Made by a program: the position numbers and the translations under genes
Assembly (NCBI RefSeq): GCF_000143415.4
Contig: NW_003314405.1
Coordinates: 251,749 to 315,748, forward strand
Reading direction: 5' to 3'
Source of the DNA: Selaginella moellendorffii
Lineage: Eukaryota; Streptophyta; Lycopodiopsida; Selaginellales; Selaginellaceae
DNA length: 64,000 bases
In this document: piece by piece, positions 1 through 9,348 of the stretch
Position numbering within the stretch: the first letter of the stretch is position 1
How the letters are laid out: the number at the start of each line of letters is the position of its first letter
Notes under the pieces: generated by a model
The model's database searches: none
Told to the model about the DNA's origin: nothing
The model's input: the letters and a program-made list of their open reading frames with translations, nothing else

Positions 1-629
1 CTGCACAGCAAGTAGTACGTGTACATGGCGACGTGAACGCCGGTGTTGGTGAGCAGCGCGATCACCTGGAGCGACTGCGTGAACTGGAGCCAAAAGAAGC
101 ACATCACGATCACGGTCGAGTGGTGGAAGACGTGGAGGAACGTCAGCGGCTTCTTGCGGAGGATGAGGATAGCGGTGTCGAGCAGCTCGTAGAACTTGCT
201 GAGGTAGTAAACGTAGGACCAGAAGAAGACCCTCCCCACGGATCTCGTCCCCAGCGGGAAGCACAGTAGCCAGTTGAGCCCCTTCTTCTTGTTCCACAGC
301 CACCTGTTCTCCTGGATCTCAATCACCGTAGCTTGGAGGCAGCCGATAAACATGGCCGCAGATCCCACCACGAGAACGATGTTGTGCAGCACTGGCACCG
401 GACCCAATGGAACCGGCCTCTTGCGGAAGCTGAGCAGGAGCCTGAGCAGCAGGACGAGCGAGAGGTAGAGCGGCACGGAGGCGACCAGGAACGTCCACGA
501 CGCACCGAAGGTGTTGAAGTCCCATCGGAATCTGGCAACCGGCGGGTGCTCCGCGGCCCAGTAGCGAATGCTCGAGCGGACGCTCCGCCAGGCAGTGCCA
601 TTGAAAGCATTGGTAGCACTGGCGGCCAT
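1..629 (-). CDS. ELO-family very-long-chain fatty-acid elongase, 3' end outside window
   Basis: The minus strand is open from an ATG at 629 (context AAATGGCC) to the window edge, giving 209 residues of an ELO condensing enzyme, which joins malonyl-CoA to acyl-CoA in the ER membrane. Visible family marks are KFYELLDT (about residues 145-152), the histidine box HVFHH (166-170, HxxHH) and NTGVHVAMYTYY (195-206). Hydrophobic segments near residues 48-66 and 84-100 fit a multi-span membrane protein. The frame has no stop in the window, so the C-terminal third or a splice junction lies beyond base 1. The gene follows IPK1 on the same strand with 140 bases between the IPK1 stop and this ATG. Family assignment is firm; substrate chain length cannot be told. 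Confidence 0.9.
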   Translation of the reverse strand, partial: MAASATNAFNGTAWRSVRSSIRYWAAEHPPVARFRWDFNTFGASWTFLVASVPLYLSLVLLLRLLLSFRKRPVPLGPVPVLHNIVLVVGSAAMFIGCLQATVIEIQENRWLWNKKKGLNWLLCFPLGTRSVGRVFFWSYVYYLSKFYELLDTAILILRKKPLTFLHVFHHSTVIVMCFFWLQFTQSLQVIALLTNTGVHVAMYTYYLLC

Positions 630-769
630 TTACCTCTTCAGCTTTTTTGCTGCTTCCCTTGCCTCTCGCTCTCTTAACCCCTAAATACTTTCTGAAAGCA
701 AAGGAGAAAAAGCAATGTGAGAAGGTCGTCCAAAACTCACAGTTATTCAAAGATTCGACTGGCCCAGTC

Positions 770-2508
770 TCATGTAGTGTGCTCTGCGTAGAACTTGACA
801 ATGCTTTGGTCCAAGCGAAAGTAGTGAGGGATCTTGTCCAGCCGCTTCAAATCCAGGTCCAAGAATGATATCTGCGGAGTAAAGCTTGTCAAATGACTCT
901 CATCATGGGGAGTAAAGACTATACCTTGTAGACGTAAGATCTTCCAGTCGTTGGACAAGAGATGATGCTCCTGGTCACGGACGACGCAACGATGGAATCG
1001 TCAAGCGGCTTTAAGGTGACCATGAGGCTGCAATCCTTCGCAGTGGCGGCTATAAGAAACTTGCAGAGATTTCGTCTTTGCTCATCAGCTGGCATGGAGT
1101 GGGGGCTTGCGAATAAAACGGATCGCTTGTCAACGTCCGAATCGATGGAGCATCCTGTTTTGTCGGATCCACACTCCGGGCAGTGCAACCCCACGAAGCT
1201 ATAGTACAGGTGTATGACGCCTTCAATGTCCAAACTGTCAAGCTGTTGTGTCTGCAACAGCTTCCTCAGGGTCTCGCTGCTGTGCAAGATCTCCGCTATC
1301 AGCTTCTCGAGTACGTCCAACCTTTGGCCCGTCACAGAATCCGTGAAGTCCACCAGAGATCTTTCTAGAAGATCACGGCTCGCACTGCTGTCAGTCGAGT
1401 CCTGTGCACCGTCTACACTTCCAGTGAAGATCCTGTTGCCGTCTTTGAAAACCCGTAAGTTGTTCTGAGGACTCTTGAACAAGGCGTTCAAAGCCTTGAT
1501 TATTCCATCGCGCGTTCCAGAAAAGAGGTCAAGCGGGCAGTAAGAGCTAGAGCTTCGTATCTGTAGACAAAAGAAGAAAGAAGTTCATACTAGCTAGGTG
1601 AAAGAATCAATTTTGCATACCTTGCCTTGAACGAACTTGAGAAGCTGGTGCATTGCGAAGCGGGAAACCACCTTCTTCACGTGATTTTCGGTTGAAATGG
1701 CATCGGACTGTGGCAAGTATCCCCACTTGGGCTGAAAAAAAAGCCTGGCCATCACTAAAACCACAAGAGAAAGAAGAAACCAGACCTTTATCTCGATAGA
1801 CAAGGTGGGAGAGTCGGATTCATTCGCTCTCACGCCTGGAAAAGAGATGGTGCACTTAGAACTCTCCAAGTCAAACACCAAGCAACGAAACAAACCTGGA
1901 AACAAGGTGTGGTCGCACACGGCAAGAACGTTCTTGCTGGAAAAATCCAGGTCGGCTTCCTCAGCTCTCCATGCTGGTCGATTTGCTCGAATGTGTTGAG
2001 AAACGTCCTCCAAAAACTTTCTCGACACTGGGACGATTACCTGGAAGAAAAAAACTTCGCGTAAGACGCATCTCATCTCTCGAGAAGAATGAGAAAGGAT
2101 AGAAAGAAAAATCTTAGTAGAGAACACACACCCCGGAATCAACGTAGTCCTCACCCAGCAATGGCCGCATCACATCTCTCACGTATACGTGGCGCAATTC
2201 CTCTTCGTTGCTCGAGGACGCCACGGCAGGCCAATCTTTCCAGAGATTTCTCTCCAGATCGGAGAGAACAGGAGCGCACCCCCCTCCATTCTCTCGCAGT
2301 GGCGCCTTCCGGATCCTCAGCACTGTTCCAAGCTGCATGGAAGAAGCTCGCTTGGCTGCATTCTATCGAAATCCCGAGAAAGAAAGAAATCCAGACTTAC
2401 GAGCTGTGAATCCGATCCACGATAGTCGAGCACAACATTGGATGCGCCTTCTCCCTTGTAGCGCCAGTCGCCAGCGGCATTTAGAGCGCCATCGCCACAA
2501 GCATGCAT
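770..2508 (-). CDS. IPK1: Inositol-pentakisphosphate 2-kinase, seven exons
   Basis: Exons on the minus strand: 2508-2401, 2332-2132, 2040-1896, 1835-1786, 1731-1621, 1560-925, 871-770. All introns are GT-AG, 53-91 bases, and phases join to one frame of 450 residues, the usual length of plant IPK1. The enzyme phosphorylates the 2-position of inositol pentakisphosphate to make phytate. Marks seen: RGEGASN in the nucleotide-binding lobe (about 18-24), EIKPKWGYLP (166-175), a HCPEC cluster (about 331-335) where the family has its structural zinc site, IAATAKDCSLM, and the metal-binding FLDLDLK near the C-terminus (420-426). The ATG at 2508 gives an N-terminus of family length. It starts only 16 bases after the PPR stop at 2525, so its promoter or 5' UTR must overlap that coding region. 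Confidence 0.95.
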
Positions 2509-2524
2509 TCCAATAGGCCTTCGT

Positions 2525-5365
2525 TTAGGGTTTATACCTGGTGGAAATATTTCTTACCAGTTCTTGCGATTTCCCGCGAGGAGGAGGCATTCCTGCCGAT
2601 CCAGCCAAAATCTTCGCCATCAATGTGTACGCTGCGCCGTGATTCTCATCCAAGCTCACTAGCGATCGAAATGCGAGCTCTCCAATCTCCACATTCTTCC
2701 ATTTCTCGCAGGCTCCAAGCAGCGTCGTCCACGACACCACTGTAGCGTCGTAGGGCATGCTCCGGATCATTGCTAGAGCCTCCTCCAAGCGATTCGCGCG
2801 TCCGAGAAGATCGATCATGCACTGGTAGTGCTCGATTCGAGGCTGGAATTCCATGCGCGCGAAGATTTTCTTGCCAGTTTCTACCAGGCCAGCACGGCTA
2901 CACGCAGTGAGGATCGAGAGAAGCGTCACACCCCCCAGCTCGATGCCTTCATCGACCATTCTCTGGAAAGTTTCCAGTGCCCGGGAAGAATCTCCTTGGC
3001 CGCCATAGCCAGCAAGCACTGCGTTCCACAACACCGTGCTCTTCGTGGCGATCGAATCAAAGACCTGGCAAGCAGCGCCCATCTTCCCACACTTGGCGTA
3101 GAAATCCACGAGCGAGCTCGCCACAAACTCCCGGCTTTCGAGTCCCTGGCGGCAGATCTCCGCGTGGATCGCTACTCCAGATTGGGGAGCCGCCATATTC
3201 GAGCACGCCGAGAGAGCCGCGACGTAAGTTCTAGCATCCATCGCCACTGTTTCAGCTCTCATGGACGCAAAGAGCTCGAGAGCTAGCTCGTTCTCGCCGC
3301 TGGCCGCGTATCCCAGGATCATCGAGTTCCATGGAATCGGCGAGGAGCTCCTTCTACGATCAAGCACCGCTCGAGCCTCGGCCATGCTGCCACACTTTGC
3401 GTAGAAATCCACCAGCGAGTTGGTGACGAAGACGTTGTTATCGAAGAACTTCCTCGTGGCTCTTGAGTGGATCCTCCTCCCTCTCTCGAGAAGCTTTCTC
3501 CGGTCGGGCACTCCTTCTAACGATTCCACCATGCTCGAGCACGCCACCATCGCCGCTACGAATGTTCTCTCGTTAACTTGGGACGTTTCTTTGTAGCTCT
3601 CGAACATCTCCAACGCCAGCTCCGGTTTTCCATTCTCGGCATAGCCTAGCAGCAGCGCGTTCAAGGCCACCACGCTCACGCTCGCTGGATCGAGATTTGG
3701 ATTCCCAGCTCCACACTTCTCGTCAAAAACTCTGCGAGCTCGATCCATGCTACCACACTTGGAGTACATATCCACCAGCGTGCATGCAACGTAGACGTCG
3801 GAATCACACCCCTGCTCGGCTGCTCGATCGTGAAGATCAGTCCCTCTCTGGAGCCAGAAACTCTTCCTTCTCCGATGATCGTCCCCTTCTTCTCTCGCGG
3901 CTAAGCTCGACACTGCCATCATCGCTGCTACGAAGCTCTGTGAATCCGGCCGCTCGTCCATGCTGGCGAAGAACTTGAGAGCTACATCGCTCTCCCCGCT
4001 TGCTACATATCCCAGGATCATCGAGTTCCAAGCTGCCACCGTCGGGCTTGGCACCATCTCCCGGAAAACCTCAAGCGCGTCCTCCATGCTTCCACTCCTG
4101 GCGTACATCTCCACCAGAGCGCTCGCGACGTAAGCGTCTAAATCGAACTGGGACTTCGCAGCTTCGGCATGGATTGCCAGTCCTTTCTCCAAGCATCTCG
4201 CCTTGGAGAAAGCTCGGCCATCTTCTTCTTCTTCCTTGGAAGCAGTGGCCAAGCTCGAGCAAGCCACGAGCACGGCAACGTAAGTTCGATCGTTTGGAGC
4301 GCAGCCAGTGGCTTTCATCCGCTGGAACTTCTCCAGAGCCAGCTCGCTCTTGCCGTTGAGAACACACCCGTGGATCAGTGCGTTCCACGGAACCGGGTCG
4401 CGAGAAGGTGTGACAGCTGCGAAGGCGTTCTCGGCGTCCTCCAAGCTTCCACACCTCGAGTACATGTCGATGAGAGCGCTGGCCACGAAAACATCACCCC
4501 CGCAGCCACTCTCCACCGCTCGATGGTGCAAATCCCTGCCTTTCTCCAAGCACCTCACTTTGAGAAGCCTGCCACCTTGATCTTTCACTGCCAAACTCGA
4601 GCAAGCCATCAATCCGGCCACGAACGTCCGAGAGTTTGGAGAACAGCCACTGCACTGCATAAGGTCGATCAACTCGAGAGCGATTTCTTCTTCACAGTTC
4701 TCCGCGTAGACCAGGATCAGCGACGTCCACGAAACCACGTCGTGGCAGTCCATGCGGTCGAAAATCTTGCGAGCATCCACCAAGCTCCCGCATTTCCCAC
4801 ACAAATCCAGCATGGAGTTCGCGACAAAGATCTCTGTGTGACAGCCCTTCTTCGCAGCGTCAGAATAAAGAGCCATTCCTCTCGCCAAACTCTCCATCTT
4901 CACGAGCTTTCCATCGATGAGCTCTCCCTGTTCTTTGGTTGCCAGGCTAGAACAAGCCGCCAATCCAGCCACGAACGATCGACCATCTGGTTCGCAAGCC
5001 AATCCTCTCATCCTGGCAAAGAGTTCCAGCGCCAGAGAGCTCAGATCGTTCCTCACATACCCCAGGATCATCGCGTTCCAGGGAGCAGCATCGCGGCACT
5101 GGATGTGACTGTCAAAGGACTTCCGAGCTTCTCCAATCTCTCCACACCTGGAATACATATCGATGATCGCTGTCTGGGCATACTTGTCTATCTTGCCGAC
5201 CTTGCCCGCGATGATCTTGCCGAGTTCCAGATCTTTCAAGACGCCGCAAGCCCTCAATGCCGCAACAAACTCTGCCGCCGGGCCAGCGCCATCGCTTGGC
5301 TCGCCAAAATACCTGGAAATCCAAGCGATCCCGCGCCTGGCCCTGCCGGCATTGCAGTATCTCAT
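2525..5365 (-). CDS. PLS-class pentatricopeptide repeat protein, E-type end (PPR 1)
   Basis: This is an intronless 946-residue frame. It is built of repeated blocks such as VASALVDMYAKCG, ..AWNSMILGYV.. and TFVAALxACSSL, the P, L and S helical-hairpin repeats of plant organelle RNA-binding proteins. The last 150 residues carry YQCMIDLLGRA, SWTTLLGACE and a shortened AYTLMAKIL, matching an E motif. No DYW deaminase domain follows, so it could only recruit an editing enzyme in trans. Many repeats carry extra charged inserts between the ACSSL helix and the next repeat (for example KEEEEDGRAFSKA). A TGA lies directly before the ATG in frame, which supports the start. It sits 29 bases after the stop of the next PPR gene and 16 bases before IPK1, all on one strand. 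Confidence 0.9.
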   Translation of the reverse strand: MRYCNAGRARRGIAWISRYFGEPSDGAGPAAEFVAALRACGVLKDLELGKIIAGKVGKIDKYAQTAIIDMYSRCGEIGEARKSFDSHIQCRDAAPWNAMILGYVRNDLSSLALELFARMRGLACEPDGRSFVAGLAACSSLATKEQGELIDGKLVKMESLARGMALYSDAAKKGCHTEIFVANSMLDLCGKCGSLVDARKIFDRMDCHDVVSWTSLILVYAENCEEEIALELIDLMQCSGCSPNSRTFVAGLMACSSLAVKDQGGRLLKVRCLEKGRDLHHRAVESGCGGDVFVASALIDMYSRCGSLEDAENAFAAVTPSRDPVPWNALIHGCVLNGKSELALEKFQRMKATGCAPNDRTYVAVLVACSSLATASKEEEEDGRAFSKARCLEKGLAIHAEAAKSQFDLDAYVASALVEMYARSGSMEDALEVFREMVPSPTVAAWNSMILGYVASGESDVALKFFASMDERPDSQSFVAAMMAVSSLAAREEGDDHRRRKSFWLQRGTDLHDRAAEQGCDSDVYVACTLVDMYSKCGSMDRARRVFDEKCGAGNPNLDPASVSVVALNALLLGYAENGKPELALEMFESYKETSQVNERTFVAAMVACSSMVESLEGVPDRRKLLERGRRIHSRATRKFFDNNVFVTNSLVDFYAKCGSMAEARAVLDRRRSSSPIPWNSMILGYAASGENELALELFASMRAETVAMDARTYVAALSACSNMAAPQSGVAIHAEICRQGLESREFVASSLVDFYAKCGKMGAACQVFDSIATKSTVLWNAVLAGYGGQGDSSRALETFQRMVDEGIELGGVTLLSILTACSRAGLVETGKKIFARMEFQPRIEHYQCMIDLLGRANRLEEALAMIRSMPYDATVVSWTTLLGACEKWKNVEIGELAFRSLVSLDENHGAAYTLMAKILAGSAGMPPPRGKSQELVRNISTRYKP

Positions 5366-5394
5366 TCATTCTCTCAAGAACCCTAGGACAAGAG

Positions 5395-7398
5395 CTAGGG
5401 CTCTTGACTACTACAAATGCTGGCCAAGAACACATAGGCTCTGGGATTTCGTGGATCTAAGCGGAGGATCTGCCGTGCCGCGTCGATCGCCATGCCGAAA
5501 TCCTTGAATTTAATGCAGGATCCGAGAAGACACAGCCAATCCGAGCTATCGGCGAAGAATGGCATGCTCTCTATCAGATTCTTCGCAAACCCGAGGTATC
5601 CTGCGCGACCCAGGAGATCGATCAAGCAGCTATAGTGCTGCTTCGTGGCCGCCATTCCAAAATCCCTGCCCATCGACGCGAATTTCGCCCTCCCATCACT
5701 CAGTCCTCCTTGCTGGCTGCAAGCGATCAAGAGCGCCACGAAGCACAGCTCGTCGGGCGATTCGAGCGTGCTCATCTCCGAGAAGAGATCGATCACGCCG
5801 CGCCAATCGCCCTTGCGGCAGCAAGCGCCCATCATCCCACTCCATGGTCGCTTGAAGGCTACTGGCATCCTGTCAAAGAGATCCCTGGCGCGATCGAGGG
5901 TCTCGTCCGCCCTAGCAAGCGCAGCAATCACAGTGCTCCATGAGGTGGAGCTCCTTGCCGGGATCGCGTGAAAGAACTCCAAGCATTTTGAAATATCCCC
6001 AGTTAGGGTAATTGCAGCGAGCATCGTGTTTGTAGCAATAGCATCGTGCTCGGGCATCAAAACAAATATCGCTTTCGCCCTATCCACGTACCCGTGCATG
6101 GCATAACACTTCATTAGTGATGTCCATGTCACCACACCCTTGTTGGGTATAAGCTGGAAGAAACTCTCTGTTTTCTGCAATTGCCCATATACGGCAATTG
6201 CTGATAGCATTGAATTCCAGAAAATTTCATCCTTGTCTGAAAAAGAAGGGCAACTAAATAGTGTTTTGGATTTCTCTATCTGTCCACTTGGCGCGTACAG
6301 TCCGATCATTGTCGTCAAGAGCGCCATATCAAGCCTCGGGATTTTTTCGAGCAAATACTCGGCTTGGATCAAATCCCCGTGGCGAGATAGCGCAGTTAGC
6401 ATTGCGCTGGAAGAGATTAGATCCCAGCATGGCATATCGCAAAAGAAAATGTTCTTGGCCATGTCCATATTCCCGGCTTGCGAGTAGAGATTGATGATAC
6501 ACGTAAATGACACCAAGCTTCTCTCTTTCATCTCATCAAAGACTCTTTGTGCTTGATCGATCGATCCGTCTCCAGAATTTGTGGCAATCATCGTGTTCCA
6601 AGTGAGGAGATCTCGCTCGGGCATTCGATCAAACAGCTCTCTTGCATTGACAACGAGACCAGCTTCGCACAGACAGTGGAGTAGTGTGTTGTAGGAACTG
6701 AGCGTTCTCATGGGGATGAGATGGAAAATTTGTAGCGCTAGGTTGATATGATCTGGGCTAGAGCAAACTGCTCCCAGCACCGAATTCCAGCTGACCTGAT
6801 CCCTCTCAGGCATCTCTTGAAATACCTTAAAGCAATCTTGAATACGCCCTTCATGAGCATATACTGATAGCATTACGTTCCAAGTGATCAAATCCCTGAC
6901 TGGAATTCCATGAAATATAAAGATTGCATCAGAAACATTTCGGTTTTGAACGTAAGTTGTGAGAAGCGTGTTCCACGACACTAAAATTTTCTCTGGCATC
7001 TTATCAAACACTCGTTTTGCCTTGTCTACATCCCCAATGCAGGCATATGCTGCTAGTAATGAGTTCCAAGATACAGAATCCCACGCTGGCATTTTATCAA
7101 ACAGCTGATTAGCTTTAACAGCTTCATCAGCACGACCATACGATGTGAGCATTGAGTTATAGATTGCAATGTCTTTTTGCGGTATTTTCTCAAAGAAAAT
7201 TCTTGCTTGTTCAAGGTACCCTGATCGAGCATAAGCAGTAAGAACCATATTCCACAGCATCAAGCTGTGGTGTGGCATCTGATCGAACAAAGCTTTGGCC
7301 TCCTCCAGTTTCCTCTTGCTGGTCAACTCATGAAGCATCCTTTCGTTGATACTAGTTGACTCAAAAATTCTCATGGATTGGGAGAGCATGTAAGACAT
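5395..7398 (-). CDS. PLS-class pentatricopeptide repeat protein (PPR 2)
   Basis: This is an intronless frame of 667 residues from ATG 7398, the first ATG after the upstream stop. Repeats follow the pattern AKxxFDxMPxxDxxSWNxMLxAYAxxGxxxxA, with MP-containing L/S repeats throughout. The C-terminal part (HYSCLIDLLGRAGYL, WLCLLGSC, AYVFLASICSSQEP) is a truncated E region without DYW. Such proteins bind organellar transcripts in a sequence-specific way. It does not look like a duplicate of PPR 1 (different repeat sequences and inserts), but the two are adjacent and co-oriented with only 29 bases between them. Organelle targeting cannot be judged from the short N-terminus. Confidence 0.9.
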   Translation of the reverse strand: MSYMLSQSMRIFESTSINERMLHELTSKRKLEEAKALFDQMPHHSLMLWNMVLTAYARSGYLEQARIFFEKIPQKDIAIYNSMLTSYGRADEAVKANQLFDKMPAWDSVSWNSLLAAYACIGDVDKAKRVFDKMPEKILVSWNTLLTTYVQNRNVSDAIFIFHGIPVRDLITWNVMLSVYAHEGRIQDCFKVFQEMPERDQVSWNSVLGAVCSSPDHINLALQIFHLIPMRTLSSYNTLLHCLCEAGLVVNARELFDRMPERDLLTWNTMIATNSGDGSIDQAQRVFDEMKERSLVSFTCIINLYSQAGNMDMAKNIFFCDMPCWDLISSSAMLTALSRHGDLIQAEYLLEKIPRLDMALLTTMIGLYAPSGQIEKSKTLFSCPSFSDKDEIFWNSMLSAIAVYGQLQKTESFFQLIPNKGVVTWTSLMKCYAMHGYVDRAKAIFVLMPEHDAIATNTMLAAITLTGDISKCLEFFHAIPARSSTSWSTVIAALARADETLDRARDLFDRMPVAFKRPWSGMMGACCRKGDWRGVIDLFSEMSTLESPDELCFVALLIACSQQGGLSDGRAKFASMGRDFGMAATKQHYSCLIDLLGRAGYLGFAKNLIESMPFFADSSDWLCLLGSCIKFKDFGMAIDAARQILRLDPRNPRAYVFLASICSSQEP

Positions 7399-7540
7399 TG
7401 TTTTATTATAAGAATTATTAACAGAACTAGTCAATCGATTTCCTTAAGATGGAGCTGCTAGAGAAGCATGGCCTGACTTGCACATCTTCTTTGAGAGAAA
7501 AACCTTTCAGAATAAATAGCCATTGGGTTGTCAGCATAAA

Positions 7541-8044
7541 TCACTTACACCTCGTCAAACTTTCCTTCTGGTCCATCATATTATCATCGAGCAGAGGGAT
7601 TGTGCAAGAGTAGAAGTTACCAAAGTATGGTGGTCGTAGGAAGTGGTGATATTGATGGAAACTATTTGGCATGCTTGCAGCTGAAGAGATCACACTGCTG
7701 TGAGTCTGTTGTGCGGGGATGTGATAAGGTCTTGCCTGAGTGCTGAATGTCCCACTAGAAAGCTTCTGTAGTCGTGATGAATTGCTGTGAAGATCAAATC
7801 CATCACCTTCGTCAACATGACACCGTCGAAAGAAAAATATGGCCTCGCTGGTGGGAGCAACTGTGGTAGAGCAAGGCCTAGAGCTGGTCATAGCTGGAGG
7901 GGCATGTTGCTCCATGTCGAAGTAGAAAGAAACTGCTGATGCCTCACAAATGCCAGCTCGCAATGAAGAACAGGCGAAGGATGGATACGTTGCTTCCATT
8001 CGGCAGCTTTCTTCTGCCTGGTTGCAAGCTCTGTGAATGAGCAT
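7541..8044 (-). CDS. Unrecognised 167-residue frame downstream of GDSL copy A
   Basis: An ATG-initiated frame begins 11 bases after the GDSL stop on the same strand. The product is rich in Ser, His and Phe with no motif I recognise. The left edge of the triplicated unit (about 7841) cuts through the middle of it, so units B and C keep only the first part. In B and C the ATG is changed to ATT, which argues that the frame is not maintained. It may simply be 3' UTR of the GDSL gene. Confidence 0.25.
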   Translation of the reverse strand: MLIHRACNQAEESCRMEATYPSFACSSLRAGICEASAVSFYFDMEQHAPPAMTSSRPCSTTVAPTSEAIFFFRRCHVDEGDGFDLHSNSSRLQKLSSGTFSTQARPYHIPAQQTHSSVISSAASMPNSFHQYHHFLRPPYFGNFYSCTIPLLDDNMMDQKESLTRCK

Positions 8045-8055
8045 GCTCTGTGAAG

Positions 8056-9015
8056 TTACAAGATTTTCTTGATTTGTTTCATGAATTCTTTCGTCACTAG
8101 TGTGTACGTGTGCTCTGTTGGGTGAATTAAATCCCAGAAAACATAATCACTTGGGTTCCTGCACAGCCCGCTCAAGGTATTTTTGTGTGATAGGCAATTG
8201 GGGCAACAACCCCCTCCATTCTGGAATCCAAACTTAATTGGGTTCTCCACGTACGATTTGATCAGTGAATAGCCGTCAACAAATGCACCTCTCATCCCTG
8301 GGAATTTCTTTGCCACCCCCAAAACAATCGCCCGAGCTTGCCAATTGAATTGTTCTACTAAATCGTTGATCTCTCTCACACAATTTCCATCCGACGTGAC
8401 AATAGGCACACAGCCTAACGGCCCAAGGCTAGAGTAGACAATCTTCCTGAATCCATATTTATAAAGTTGCTCCAAGCCTTTCTCCAATGACACTAGCATT
8501 GCTTCCAAGTCCACATTAGCAAGGTTTTGAAGATTTGCCGCAATGTCATTGCCACCCGAAGATATCACAACCACAAAGTCATTGAGATTCATCATGGGGA
8601 TCTTGTTGGCTAGCTGTCCAAGTTGTTTTAGCTGCTCATTAAACGACACGACACCCCAGTCTGAGTGAGTAGAATCAAGCAGTCCACTACCGTCTGACGC
8701 AAAGTTGATGCTTAGTGGAAGTTGGCTCCCACCTTTCAAGCCCAAGAATGGTTTTGAAAAGGGCAAACCGATCACTTTGTTTATCAGATCTGGAATTAGA
8801 AACCCATCGCTACATCTTCCTGATGGCTGGTTATACCTTGTCTTCCCATACGGCACAAAATCACAACGAGAAACAGAGTTCTTCACGTACTTGTTAGTTC
8901 CAACATCAAAGATTGAGTCTCCCATGTAGATAGTCCGAAGTTGAGGAACCGACCTCCCATACACGCACGCGCAGAGAGCCAAGATCGCAAACACCAACAC
9001 TAAAATCTTCGTCAT
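8056..9015 (-). CDS. GDSL-type esterase/lipase, copy A
   Basis: 319 residues with a hydrophobic signal peptide (about 1-20, cleavage near CVYG-RS), so probably secreted to the apoplast or cell wall. The SGNH blocks are in order: MGDSIFDVGTN (nucleophile Ser34), NFASDGSG (Gly block), SSGGNDI (oxyanion Asn156) and DLIHPTEH (Asp295, His298). Plant GDSL enzymes hydrolyse acyl esters such as cutin monomers or acyl sugars; the substrate here is unknown. A TATA box (TTATATA on the plus strand, 9059-9065) lies about 45 bases upstream. Copy A differs from B and C at a few residues (for example Ser versus Leu before EKGLEQL, and Ile versus Asn before KFGFQ). It is divergent from the macro gene. Confidence 0.93.
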   Translation of the reverse strand: MTKILVLVFAILALCACVYGRSVPQLRTIYMGDSIFDVGTNKYVKNSVSRCDFVPYGKTRYNQPSGRCSDGFLIPDLINKVIGLPFSKPFLGLKGGSQLPLSINFASDGSGLLDSTHSDWGVVSFNEQLKQLGQLANKIPMMNLNDFVVVISSGGNDIAANLQNLANVDLEAMLVSLEKGLEQLYKYGFRKIVYSSLGPLGCVPIVTSDGNCVREINDLVEQFNWQARAIVLGVAKKFPGMRGAFVDGYSLIKSYVENPIKFGFQNGGGCCPNCLSHKNTLSGLCRNPSDYVFWDLIHPTEHTYTLVTKEFMKQIKKIL

Positions 9016-9348
9016 CTCGCCAAAACCTTCACGAGAGAACCTAATACAGAAAGCCCGTTTATATAGTGAAACGAGAAAAAGGTGAACCCACCTTTACAGC
9101 TGCGCTTCATGCCTTTTTGGATTAGAAAGAGCCTTGAACAAGTTTTTGTCGCTCTTCTTCTTCTAGCTCGCCAGTAGATGCGATTCACAAGGATTTCTCC
9201 ATGCCACTCGCATCATTGGCTAGAACAGGGAAATGGAGCTCTCCTTTGCGCAAAGGCGAAGGATTAAGCAAGCAAAGTCAACACTCGATAACCCATAAAA
9301 ATAACTCTAACGTAAAAAGGCTATAGGGCTTAGGGCTGTGCTGTGGCG
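9016..9348. promoter_or_regulatory. Shared divergent promoter, unit A
   Basis: 333 bases separate the GDSL ATG (9015, minus) from the macro-gene ATG (9349, plus). A TATA box serving the GDSL side is at 9059-9065. I see no clear TATA on the other side. The arrangement is kept in units B (18148-18480, TATA 18191-18197) and C (28030-28362, TATA 28073-28079). Confidence 0.6.

Noticed and set aside
4169-5386. Long plus-strand frame opposite PPR 1
   Set aside because: Mirror frame of a repeat-rich coding region; composition and context fit the minus-strand PPR gene.
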